From the NCBI RefSeq assembly GCF_900167405.1, contig NZ_FUWO01000005.1, positions 62,001 to 126,000 on the forward strand: DNA of 64,000 nucleotides, in the 5' to 3' direction. Each line of letters starts with the position of its first letter. The stretch's first letter is position 1. The notes under the pieces were generated by a model, which did not search any database, was not told where the DNA came from, and worked only from the letters and a program-made list of their open reading frames with translations. The translations under genes were made by a program, and so were the position numbers. This document shows positions 38,610 through 46,818 of the stretch, piece by piece. The stretch is from Globicatella sulfidifaciens DSM 15739 (GTDB taxonomy: Bacteria; Bacillota; Bacilli; Lactobacillales; Aerococcaceae).

Positions 38610-39992
38610 ATGAATATTAAGCGTAAATTAATTTTAGGAATTATTGGCGGTCTCATTGCTTTAACCGGCATCTTCTTTTTTGCGAAAAACACTTTTTTCC
38701 CAACACAACAAGATGAGATGATGGGGAGCGAAAATATGGAGCTGGGGCCAGATGGCATGCCGGTTGAAGGCGAAATGGCCTATACATTATATAATTTATT
38801 CAGACAAGATCCCGTTACTGTGGATGCGAGTGTGAAATTAAAGACTGATACCGCGTATTTTTATCAAGCGGATTTAGGTGAAATTGAAGCCATTTTAGTT
38901 AAAGATGGGCAAAAAGTGACTAAAGGCACCACTTTATATAATTACAAGCAAACCTCAAAAGAAAATCAATATGCTCTTGAGGATTTATACCGTGAGCAAA
39001 CGAAATTATATAATACCCGCCAAGCATTAATTAAACAATTAAGTGATTATACAGGCGGAGAATATAATTATCAAGGGGATCAAATTGCGTATTATTGGGG
39101 GAATGATGGTAAACAAGTCTATTACATTGTCAAAGAAATTGGCAAATCAACCTCGCCTTCAGTCAATGTCCCGGCTAATACCAACACTGATAGCTCTCTT
39201 TCTCAAGATAGTCCTGAAGGTGCTTTCGATACCGTAGGTATGGAGATGTCAGCTACAGATCCTAGTGAAGGTATTAAAGAACAAGTCCGTCAAGTCAATG
39301 AGCAAATTGAAGAATTAGAAATTAAATTAATACGTCAACAAGAACTACAAAATAATAAAGTTATCGCTAAGACCGATGGGATTGCGATGGTTAACCCAGA
39401 TGCCAAAGATAATCCTAATGTACCTGTAGTACGTATTGTGTCTGAAGAAAGCTCTGTTGTCGGGAGTGTAACGGAATACGATTTTTATGCTTTAGCAGTC
39501 GATCGTGCCGTCCATATTTATATACCAGCAGAGGACCGGACGGTAACCGGTAAGATTGTGGATTATGATAAGATTCCTTCTTATAGCGGAACCAATGGCC
39601 AAACAGATTCAGCAGAAGGTCTAGTGGCTTCTAGCCCAGGTGGTGGTAGCAATGCGAGTCAATTTAGTTTTGTTGTACAACCCGATGAACCTTTACAAGC
39701 TGGGTTTTCTGCTAAAGTGAATATCACATTACCCGGTTATGCGATTCCTTCGGATGCAATTATTGAAGAAGGGGAAGAACATTACGTCTTTTTATATTTA
39801 GATGGTAAAGCAGTCAAAACTAAAATTGAATTGATGACTCAAGGTTTACAAAAAGTGGTCTTAAAAGGGTTGAATGAGGGGGATCAATTGATCATGTATC
39901 CTTATGACTTAACCGATGGTCAAGCAGTGTCCGTGGTTGACCCGATGGCCATGCCTCCAGCAGAAGAGCCAATGGATGGGGATGTGCAATAG
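38610..39992 (+). CDS. MacA-like membrane fusion/adaptor protein
   Basis: The 460-residue protein is an efflux adaptor of the HlyD/MacA type. It has an N-terminal membrane anchor (LILGIIGGLIALTGIFFF) and a lipoyl-like half (ADLGEIEAILVKDGQKVTKG). A coiled-coil region follows (about 110-240, interrupted by an Asn/Ser-rich insert). The second half has beta-barrel and membrane-proximal domains. Met-, Pro- and acid-rich stretches lie just after the anchor (MMGSENMELGPDGMPVEGEM) and at the very end (DPMAMPPAEEPMDGD). The ATG at 38610 has TAGGATG at the right distance; upstream ATGs do not. It is followed by an ATPase and a permease, a complete MacAB-like set without an outer membrane part, as expected in Gram-positives. 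Confidence 0.85.
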   Translation: MNIKRKLILGIIGGLIALTGIFFFAKNTFFPTQQDEMMGSENMELGPDGMPVEGEMAYTLYNLFRQDPVTVDASVKLKTDTAYFYQADLGEIEAILVKDGQKVTKGTTLYNYKQTSKENQYALEDLYREQTKLYNTRQALIKQLSDYTGGEYNYQGDQIAYYWGNDGKQVYYIVKEIGKSTSPSVNVPANTNTDSSLSQDSPEGAFDTVGMEMSATDPSEGIKEQVRQVNEQIEELEIKLIRQQELQNNKVIAKTDGIAMVNPDAKDNPNVPVVRIVSEESSVVGSVTEYDFYALAVDRAVHIYIPAEDRTVTGKIVDYDKIPSYSGTNGQTDSAEGLVASSPGGGSNASQFSFVVQPDEPLQAGFSAKVNITLPGYAIPSDAIIEEGEEHYVFLYLDGKAVKTKIELMTQGLQKVVLKGLNEGDQLIMYPYDLTDGQAVSVVDPMAMPPAEEPMDGDVQ

Positions 39993-39993
39993 T

Positions 39994-40764
39994 ATGACTA
40001 GCGAAATGCAACAGCAACCGCTCATTGAAATGAAAAAGATCAACAAATATTATCAAGTGGGTGAGCATCAATTACATGTTTTACGTGATATTGATTTATC
40101 AATTTATCGCAATGAGTTTGTGACCATTATGGGACCATCCGGCTCTGGAAAATCCACTTTAATTAATGTTTTAGGATTTTTAGATAATAAGTTCGAAGGC
40201 CATTATAATTTTGATGGTAAACCAGTAGAAGCAAGAACCGATAAACAAATTTCTGTTTTACGTAATGAAATGGTTGGTTTTGTCTTTCAAGATTTTAATT
40301 TAATTCCTACTATGACGGTCAATGAAAATATACGTTTACCACTGTTGTATAAAGGTATGCCGGCTAGAAAAACTAAAGAAAGAGTTCAACAAGCTCTAGA
40401 GAGTGTCGGTTTAGGTAGTAAGTTTAATAGCCGTCCACATGAATTATCCGGGGGCCAAAAGCAACGGATTGCCATCGCAAGGGCATTAATTAACCAACCA
40501 CGATTTATTATCGCTGATGAACCGACGGGCGCATTGGATACTAAAACATCCAAAGTGATTATGGATATCTTAGCCCGTTTACATCGTGAACAAGGGGTAA
40601 CAGTAGTATTAGTAACACACGATCCTAACTTACAAGCTTATGCGACTCGAAAAGTACGTATTGTCGATGGGCAAATTCATTCGAATGAAGTGAGTGAAGC
40701 CACTTATGAATTAAGTGAAAAACCATTAGTTTTTGATGAGGTGTTAAATAATGAGGATGAGTGA
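39994..40764 (+). CDS. ABC transporter ATP-binding protein (MacB/LolD type)
   Basis: The ATPase has the Walker A GPSGSGKST, Q-loop FVFQDFNLIPTMTV, signature LSGGQKQR and Walker B FIIADEPTGALD. A longer frame reading back into the adaptor gene is not needed; the ATG at 39994 is one base after the adaptor stop and gives 256 residues. It overlaps the permease gene by 14 bases. It powers the exporter formed with its neighbours; substrate unknown (peptide, antibiotic or lipid are all possible). Confidence 0.93.
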   Translation: MTSEMQQQPLIEMKKINKYYQVGEHQLHVLRDIDLSIYRNEFVTIMGPSGSGKSTLINVLGFLDNKFEGHYNFDGKPVEARTDKQISVLRNEMVGFVFQDFNLIPTMTVNENIRLPLLYKGMPARKTKERVQQALESVGLGSKFNSRPHELSGGQKQRIAIARALINQPRFIIADEPTGALDTKTSKVIMDILARLHREQGVTVVLVTHDPNLQAYATRKVRIVDGQIHSNEVSEATYELSEKPLVFDEVLNNEDE

Positions 40765-41983
40765 AATTTTTAAATCGTCGTTATCAACCTTAAAAATGAA
40801 TGGTCGACGAACGTTTTTAACGATGATTGGTATTATCATCGGCATTGCTGCGGTTATTACAATATTAAGTCTTGGGAATGGTTTTCGAAAGAAAACCTTG
40901 GATGAATTAGCACAAGATTCCAAGGGCCGTCCCAGTCAAATGTTCCATTTTAATGTATCCAATATGGATGCAGACTGGTCAAAATTAGATCCATTTGATA
41001 CAAATACTTTGGATGGCATCCGCCAAATTCCAGGCGTTGATGAAGTCGTCCCATCTTCTGATGATGAGGATTCAGTTAATTATGCTACCTTGGATTTTGC
41101 CAATAAAGAATCCAAGACCTATGGCACAAAATATCTCGATGTAACGAATCAGCAAATATTATATGGGCGAAATTTATATGACTTTGACTCTAAGGCAGCT
41201 AAACGTAATGTTATTATTGACGATATCGTTGCAAGCGATATTTTTGAAAATCCAGAAAAAGCCATTCATCAATCCATTAAGATTGATGGGACCAGTTATA
41301 TGATTGTCGGAGTCTATGCAACAGAGTTAACGGTAAAAGAAATCGAAGACATCCAAAATTACGGGTTTGGCGGTTCTGATGCACCTCAAGTCATTATTCC
41401 TAGAGGAACCAATAAATTACTCAATCCCAATGCGAATATGGACTTTAGTATTAAAGCATTTTACAAACCAGATTCCAATGTTAGTGGCATTAGTCGTAAA
41501 ATATCGGATTATTTAAAAGAAAATGGCTCTGAGAAAGATAACGGCACGTATGAATATTTCGATATGTCTGAGATGATGGAATCGATTGGTCAACAAGTGT
41601 CAATGGTGACCTACTTTATTGGGGCTGTGGCAGGAATTTCGTTATTTATCGCTGGGGTAGGTGTAATGAATATGATGTATATTTCTGTTTCTGAGCGAAC
41701 GAAAGAAATTGGTATCCGTCGTTCATTAGGAGCTACGCAAAATAGTATTCAATGGCAGTTCTTATTAGAAGGGATCTCCATCACAACTTTAGGCGGCCTA
41801 ATTGGTTATCTGTTCGGTGTTGGTATTGCGATTATAGCGGGCAATTTCTTGCCATTTAAAGCTTTAATCGATGTCCCGACCGCTTTAATCAGTGTTTCGA
41901 TTTCTGTATTAATCGGCATTAGTTTTAGTGTCTTTCCGGCTAGAGCAGCTGCTAGAAAAAATGTGGTTGAAATATTACGTTAA
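40751..41983 (+). CDS. ABC transporter permease (MacB/FtsX type)
   Basis: The 410-residue protein has one N-terminal transmembrane segment (FLTMIGIIIGIAAVITILSL), a long external MacB core domain (about 45-285) and three C-terminal segments with the FtsX signature (GVMNMMYISVSERTKEIGIR, then RSLGA). This is the four-segment MacB topology, which moves substrates from outside the membrane rather than across it. It is the last gene of the exporter operon. The start at 40751 follows GAGGTG. Confidence 0.92.
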   Translation: MRMSEIFKSSLSTLKMNGRRTFLTMIGIIIGIAAVITILSLGNGFRKKTLDELAQDSKGRPSQMFHFNVSNMDADWSKLDPFDTNTLDGIRQIPGVDEVVPSSDDEDSVNYATLDFANKESKTYGTKYLDVTNQQILYGRNLYDFDSKAAKRNVIIDDIVASDIFENPEKAIHQSIKIDGTSYMIVGVYATELTVKEIEDIQNYGFGGSDAPQVIIPRGTNKLLNPNANMDFSIKAFYKPDSNVSGISRKISDYLKENGSEKDNGTYEYFDMSEMMESIGQQVSMVTYFIGAVAGISLFIAGVGVMNMMYISVSERTKEIGIRRSLGATQNSIQWQFLLEGISITTLGGLIGYLFGVGIAIIAGNFLPFKALIDVPTALISVSISVLIGISFSVFPARAAARKNVVEILR

Positions 41984-42091
41984 GATAAGTTATTAAAGGA
42001 GTAGATGCTTGAATTTATAAGTTATTTGCTCCTAATTTTTACAAAATATTTCATTAGGACTCTGCTTAGAATAGGAATTCATGAAAGAGTA

Positions 42092-42100
42092 TGCTATAAT
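42092..42100 (+). promoter_or_regulatory. Extended -10 promoter of frr
   Basis: TGCTATAAT (TG-N-TATAAT), 32 bases before the frr start. No good -35 box was seen. Confidence 0.65.
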
Positions 42101-42132
42101 GATAAAAAAGAGTCAATATAGGAGGAGTCTTT

Positions 42133-42690
42133 ATGGCAGCCGACATTTTAAAGGAAACAAAACAACGAATGAGTAAAGCAATTGATGCTTACCGCAATGA
42201 ATTAGCAACAATTCGTGCAGGACGTGCAAATGCTAGTATTTTAAATCATGTGAACGTATTGTACTATGGCGTTCCCACACCATTAAATCAATTAGCAAGT
42301 ATTACCGTCCCAGAAGCAAGAATGTTATTAATCTCACCTTATGATAAATCATCTTTAACTGAGATTGAAAAAGCGATTTTACAATCTGATGTGGGGATTA
42401 CCCCTTCAAATGATGGGAGCGTGATTCGTTTAGTCATTCCTGCTTTAACTCAAGAGCGTCGCCAAGAATTAGTTAAACAAGTAGGTAAAGAGCAAGAAAA
42501 TGCTAAAATTGTTTTACGTAATATTCGTCGTGATGCAATTGATCAAACGAAAAAAATGCAAAAAGATAATGAATTAACTGAAGATGATGTGAAAGATTAT
42601 GAAAAAGATATTCAAGTAATCATTGATGAAGCAACTAAAGAGTTAGAAAAAGTTTCTGCGGAAAAAGAAGCAGAAATTTTAGGTGACTAA
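42133..42690 (+). CDS. frr: Ribosome recycling factor
   Basis: Frr splits the post-termination ribosome with EF-G. The 185-residue protein shows AIDAYRNELATIRAGRANAS, YYGVPTPLNQLASI, LVKQVGKEQENAKIVLRNIR and RDAIDQTKKMQKDNELTEDD, all typical. It lacks its usual upstream partner pyrH here and stands alone after the exporter operon. The ribosome-binding site is AGGAGGAG. A hairpin terminator follows. Confidence 0.97.
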   Translation: MAADILKETKQRMSKAIDAYRNELATIRAGRANASILNHVNVLYYGVPTPLNQLASITVPEARMLLISPYDKSSLTEIEKAILQSDVGITPSNDGSVIRLVIPALTQERRQELVKQVGKEQENAKIVLRNIRRDAIDQTKKMQKDNELTEDDVKDYEKDIQVIIDEATKELEKVSAEKEAEILGD

Positions 42691-42705
42691 TTTTATATTT
42701 ATGAT

Positions 42706-42753
42706 TGAGGATGGACCAAAAGTTTGAAATACTGTTTGGTTCCCTCTTTTTTT
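42706..42753 (+). terminator. Rho-independent terminator after frr
   Basis: GAGGATGGACCAAA pairs imperfectly with TTTGGTTCCCTC, followed by TTTTTTT. A short reading frame overlapping it is not credible. Confidence 0.7.
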
Positions 42754-43190
42754 ATAGTCTGTGGTTGAGTAGCTTTAAAATGTTTTTAATGAGGTGGCAT
42801 CAACTGGATAAATACAATCAAGTAATTGCGCGTAAAGTAAAAGCACGGTGGGTGAGTAGTCCTAAAGTAGCTGACAATATTCGTGAAAAATTCAGTCAAT
42901 TTATCCCACGCTAATTAAAAGTGCAGTGGTTGAGTAGCCTCAATCTGCATCTTAAAGACTTGTTTGAGAACTATACCAACTTTTTACAGGGGTAGGCAGA
43001 CGAAGCGATTTTTTTAAATTTTCACTTTTTGCATACTACCAACTGTGCTTTGGTAGGGCAAGCGAAGCAAAAATCATTCGCTTTTCTATTTCTGGTCCAT
43101 TCCCATTAGTTTGTGAAATATTATCTACTTTAATGATAAATGGCTATTCATTGTCTGAAGATTTTTCAGAATGACCGATAGTTTTTAAAC
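42754..43190. other. Intergenic region frr-amidase, mostly repeats
   Basis: It holds a copy of the intergenic repeat family (42910-43107) and, before it, a decayed piece of module A around 42838-42865. The rest shows nothing recognised. Confidence 0.6.
42910..43107 (+). repeat. Intergenic repeat family copy (modules A and B)
   Basis: Module A: TTAAAAGTGCAGTGGTTGAG, then GCCTCAATCTGCATCTT. Module B is present twice in decayed form: CAGGGGTAGGCAGACGAAGC, and later GGTAGGGCAAGCGAAGC. The end reads TTCTGGTCCATTCCC. Same orientation as the copy at 58888-59065. Confidence 0.85.
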
Positions 43191-43232
43191 AACCAAAAGA
43201 CCTTGAAGTCCAAAGATGACATTCAAGGTCTT
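43191..43232 (-). terminator. Terminator of the amidase gene
   Basis: On the minus strand, AAGACCTTGAA pairs perfectly with TTCAAGGTCTT around a 14-base loop, followed by TTGGTTGTTT. It lies right after the stop codon. Confidence 0.75.
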
Positions 43233-43236
43233 AAAT

Positions 43237-44616
43237 TTATTTATCAAAATATTCTTCTAATGCTGTTACAATGACATTGGTTACTGCTTCTTGATAATCA
43301 GCTGAGGTGATATATTGTAAATCAATCGCATTGGACATATAACCTATTTCCAATAATACAGCTGGACGCGTATTTTCTCTAAGAACAGAGTAATTGCCGA
43401 ATAAGGTTCCGTTATTCGGTAATGCGAGTGTCGAGATCGCATAATTAATACTTTTTGCTAATTCATAATCATCTTCATGGAAGTAATAGGTAGTGGAACC
43501 TGACCAGCCAACTTGACCTTTATCAAAATGAATACTGATGAAGGCATCGACTTGTTGCTCATTACTTAAATCACTACGCGGTATCAAATCGATGAATTCA
43601 TCGGTTTCACGAGTCATAAGGACTTTTGCTCCAACCGCTTCTAATTTTTGTTTTAATAAGAGCGAAGTAGACAAGGTAATGTTTTTCTCATAGACGGATT
43701 CATCTTCGGTAGTTGCACCGGCTTCTTCACCACCATGACCCGGGTCAATCATAATGACCGCATCTTGTAATGATTGAGCAGTCTTCTCAGTCACATGGCC
43801 AATCGAATCAGCTTCCATTCCCGTAATTCGACTTTCTACATAACCTTGTAGACCATCACTATCTTCAACTAAAATAAATTCTGTTTCGTTGCCATCTGCC
43901 GAAACAACTTCATCAATGTATTTGAATTTTTGACCATAAGCAATATCATAAATACGATTGGCATTCAATGAAGGAGCATCAAATAATGGTTCAGCAGAAT
44001 ATCTTACAACCACTATTTTTTCAGCTGCTTCTTTTGCTTTTTGAATGGCTACGGGGTCATAGACTTCATCCAGTTTATCAGGATCAATTGAAGGCACATC
44101 ACTTAAATTGATTAAATTAACGGCGCGTGTCTTAATGTATCCATATCGCCCATCGACTTCAACTTGTAGCCAGCCTTTTTTCTCAAAGCGAACAATCAGG
44201 TAATTTTCAGGTTGAATCGTAGTCATCACAGCCGATTTTTCGTTCGTTTCGGTATAAACCGGTGTATCAACTAAAATATGAGCCGCAATAGCATGATCAC
44301 TAGTTAATGTTTCACTTTCAATAAACCATTCAGGTACCCAACCATCGCTACGAGCATCAAGTCTCAGTTTATACCAACCATTTGCTTTAGATAAAACATC
44401 ATAGCTTTTACCTTTTTCTAAGGTTACGATACTTTCAGAATTTGTTGCGGGTTCTATCCTTGCTACTATTTGATCTTTTTCGATTGTGAGTTGTTCATCT
44501 GTAACTAAACTGAAAACAGCTAAAGAACCAATTAATAGCATTAATACGGTCATGAAAGGAGGGAAATATTGACGCGATAAGAGTAATCGCATAAATTTTA
44601 TTAGATTATCCTTCAT
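43237..44616 (-). CDS. N-acetylmuramoyl-L-alanine amidase with SH3b domains
   Basis: The 459-residue protein is a cell-wall amidase (amidase_3, AmiC/CwlC type). An N-terminal signal/anchor (residues 21-38, FMTVLMLLIGSLAVFSLV) is followed by three SH3b-like domains (about 45-105, 112-170, 203-270), which bind peptidoglycan. The catalytic domain (about 286-459) has zinc ligands H294 (DPGHGG), E310 and H363 (SIHFD), and the catalytic Glu E423 (LLEIGYMSNA). It should cut between MurNAc and L-Ala. The ATG at 44616 follows GGAGG; the upstream TTG at 44637 is less likely. Confidence 0.94.
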   Translation of the reverse strand: MKDNLIKFMRLLLSRQYFPPFMTVLMLLIGSLAVFSLVTDEQLTIEKDQIVARIEPATNSESIVTLEKGKSYDVLSKANGWYKLRLDARSDGWVPEWFIESETLTSDHAIAAHILVDTPVYTETNEKSAVMTTIQPENYLIVRFEKKGWLQVEVDGRYGYIKTRAVNLINLSDVPSIDPDKLDEVYDPVAIQKAKEAAEKIVVVRYSAEPLFDAPSLNANRIYDIAYGQKFKYIDEVVSADGNETEFILVEDSDGLQGYVESRITGMEADSIGHVTEKTAQSLQDAVIMIDPGHGGEEAGATTEDESVYEKNITLSTSLLLKQKLEAVGAKVLMTRETDEFIDLIPRSDLSNEQQVDAFISIHFDKGQVGWSGSTTYYFHEDDYELAKSINYAISTLALPNNGTLFGNYSVLRENTRPAVLLEIGYMSNAIDLQYITSADYQEAVTNVIVTALEEYFDK

Positions 44617-44813
44617 AATTCCTCCAATATAAAACAATTCTACTTTATGTTATTATAAGACATTTTTCATAGAATGTTCAAACTTTTTAATAATGTTATC
44701 GAATAGTAATCTATTTGTGATAATAGTGACATTTTAACGAGTGCAAATTTGTTGATAGATTAAAAATATGTTAAAAGCGTTTAAACTATCAATTATTTTT
44801 TATCAAAATAAAC

Positions 44814-44842
44814 TTGACAAATCCCTTAACTAACGGTAATCT
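44814..44842 (+). promoter_or_regulatory. Promoter of the T-box leader
   Basis: TTGACA (44814-44819) with 17-base spacing to TAATCT (44837-44842). The -35 is perfect and the -10 weak. Confidence 0.6.
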
Positions 44843-44849
44843 TATACAA

Positions 44850-45082
44850 AGATGAATAGCATATTCGATAACATAGACAAGTAGCTAGCCGACCTTCAGA
44901 GAGTACATTCCGTGGCTGAAAGAATGCACCTAGGCAAGAGCGAAGACACTATCGAGAAGAATAATGAAAAGTTATTCCGTTAGCCGCGATATGGCTTTGA
45001 GGTGATAGTTTGACTATTACAAAGTTAGGTGGTACCACGTATTGAACGTCCTAAAGCAATTGTTTTGCTTTAGGATTTTTTT
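44850..45082 (+). promoter_or_regulatory. T-box riboswitch leader of hisS-aspS
   Basis: A complete T-box leader. Stem I closes with CGATA (near 44859) against TATCG (44950-44954). The distal stem I motifs CAGAGAG and CCGTGGCTGAAAG are present. The specifier side reads GAAGACACTATCG. GAC (44945-44947) is followed by A, as is usual for specifiers; CAC (44947-44949) overlaps it. The T-box sequence is AGGTGGTACCACG (45027-45039), with TGGT as the tRNA acceptor-binding bases. It ends in a terminator: TCCTAAAGCAA and TTGCTTTAGGA, followed by seven Ts. Uncharged tRNA(Asp), possibly tRNA(His), should favour read-through. Confidence 0.93.
45049..45082 (+). terminator. Regulated terminator of the T-box leader
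   Basis: TCCTAAAGCAA (45049-45059) pairs with TTGCTTTAGGA (45065-45075), followed by TTTTTTT. Its left side overlaps the region that would form the antiterminator. Confidence 0.92.
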
Positions 45083-45496
45083 ACTTTATTAGACCGATAT
45101 AGCAATCCTCACTGTGGTAACCAAACAATTAGGGTGATAACCAAACAGTTGGTGTTACTGTTCAATCATTCGAGTTTTTGCCTCATATCGAATGACGTGA
45201 TTCATAGGATAGCTATTACTAAAGTATTAATTTCCAACATTTAATAAGGAGAAAACCAAGAGGCTGGTCATAATCTTGATAATTTTAGTTAAGATTATTG
45301 TTCGTAAGTTAATTGTGCACTGGTTGAGTGACCTCAAACTGCGTCTTAATGAGGCTGAGAATAATCTTAACCAAATCACTCAGATTAGTGCTCGATAATT
45401 AAAAGCGCAGTGGTTGAGTGGTCTCAATCTGCGTCTTAATGAGGTTAAAAATAAATTTGATAATACTAAATACCATTCTACTAAGGAGGAACTAAC
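45083..45496. other. Unusually long gap between T-box and hisS
   Basis: About 410 bases separate the T-box terminator from the hisS start. Two imperfect 20-bp repeats (GGTAACCAAACAATTAGG and GATAACCAAACAGTTGG) lie at about 45117-45155. The rest is mostly a repeat-family copy. No second strong promoter was found. Confidence 0.6.
45261..45446 (+). repeat. Intergenic repeat family copy between T-box and hisS
   Basis: It starts AGGCTGGTCATAATCTTGAT and holds two copies of module A: GTGCACTGGTTGAGTGACC (near 45315) and GCGCAGTGGTTGAGTGGTC (near 45404), each followed by TCAA(A/T)CTGCGTCTTAATGAGG. Module B is absent. Confidence 0.88.
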
Positions 45497-46816
45497 ATGA
45501 TTAAAAAGATGAAAGGGACAGAAGATATTCTGCCTAAAGACAGTTATAAATGGCAATATTTAGAAGATACTGTTCGAGCGATTTTTGACACTTATCAATT
45601 TAAAGAGTTAAGAACGCCAATTTTTGAAGCGAAAGAATTATTTGCTCGATCAGTCGGTGATACGAGTGATATCGTTTCAAAAGAAATGTATGACTTTAAG
45701 GATAAAGGCGATCGTGATCTAGCGTTAAGACCTGAAGGAACAGCCGCGATTGTGCGTGCTTATGTTGAACACAAGTTATTTGGTCCTGAACATCCACAGC
45801 CTTTAAAAGTTTATTATATCGGGCCAATGTTCCGTTATGAGCGTCCACAAGCAGGGCGTCAACGTCAATTCCATCAAATTGGGGTTGAGGTATTCGGTAG
45901 TACTAATCCTGCCACTGATGCTGAAGTGATTGGTTTAGCTTGGGATATTTTATCTGAATTAGAAGTTGAAAATGTGGAATTAAACATTAATTCATTAGGT
46001 AAACCAGCGGATCGTCAAAAATATCGTGAAGCCTTAATCGAGTATTTTACTCCTTTAAAGGATCAATTAAGTGAGGATTCTCAACGCCGTTTAGCGGATA
46101 ATCCTTTACGTATTTTAGATAGTAAAGATGCCAAAGATAAAGCCTTAGTAGCACAAGCACCGACAATTTTAGATTTCTTAAGTGAAGACAGCCATCAACA
46201 TTTTGAACAAGTTCAAGCGATGTTAAAAGCCTTAGACATTCCTTATACCGTCAATCCTTTAATTGTACGAGGTTTAGATTATTATCAAGATACGATTTTT
46301 GAAATCATTGTCAATGATGATGCGATTGGCGCTCAATCAACCGTCATCGGTGGTGGACGTTATGATGGCTTAGTGGAACAATTAGGCGGTCCCCAAGCAC
46401 CTGGCTTTGGTTTTGGATTAGGGATGGAACGCTTATTATTATTATTAGAACAACAAAAGATTGAATTACCAGAAGAAGAACCATTAGATTTATTTGTATT
46501 AACAATGGGAGATGCGGTTAATATTAAAGCTTTACAAATCGTCCAAGCAGCCCGTCAAGCAGGCTATTTTGCTGAACGTGATTATTTAGGTCGTAGCTTA
46601 AAATCTCAGTTTAAAACAGCAGATAAATTAAATGCTAAGTTAACCTTAACGTTAGGTGAAAATGAATTAGAGACTGGTAAGGTTACCATCAAAAATAAAG
46701 CATTAGATAAACAAAAAGAAGTGGCGATTGATGATCTATTGGCAGATTTCGAGAACATTTATCGTGAGTTGACGACCGATACTTCAGCCATCGATAAATA
46801 TTTTAGAGGAGAATAA
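45497..46816 (+). CDS. hisS: Histidine-tRNA ligase
   Basis: A class II aminoacyl-tRNA synthetase. Motif 2 region FRYERPQAGRQRQFHQIGVE and the histidine-specific RGLDYYQDTIFEI with GGGRYDGLVEQLGG are present, followed by motif 3 GFGFGLGMERL and a C-terminal anticodon-binding domain. The 439-residue length is normal. The ribosome-binding site is AAGGAGGA. aspS starts 2 bases after its stop, so the T-box upstream controls both. Confidence 0.97.
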   Translation: MIKKMKGTEDILPKDSYKWQYLEDTVRAIFDTYQFKELRTPIFEAKELFARSVGDTSDIVSKEMYDFKDKGDRDLALRPEGTAAIVRAYVEHKLFGPEHPQPLKVYYIGPMFRYERPQAGRQRQFHQIGVEVFGSTNPATDAEVIGLAWDILSELEVENVELNINSLGKPADRQKYREALIEYFTPLKDQLSEDSQRRLADNPLRILDSKDAKDKALVAQAPTILDFLSEDSHQHFEQVQAMLKALDIPYTVNPLIVRGLDYYQDTIFEIIVNDDAIGAQSTVIGGGRYDGLVEQLGGPQAPGFGFGLGMERLLLLLEQQKIELPEEEPLDLFVLTMGDAVNIKALQIVQAARQAGYFAERDYLGRSLKSQFKTADKLNAKLTLTLGENELETGKVTIKNKALDKQKEVAIDDLLADFENIYRELTTDTSAIDKYFRGE

Positions 46817-46818
46817 AC

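Noticed and set aside
42705-42914. 69-codon plus-strand frame after frr
   Set aside because: It spans the frr terminator and a decayed piece of the repeat family, has no ribosome-binding site and no recognisable domain.
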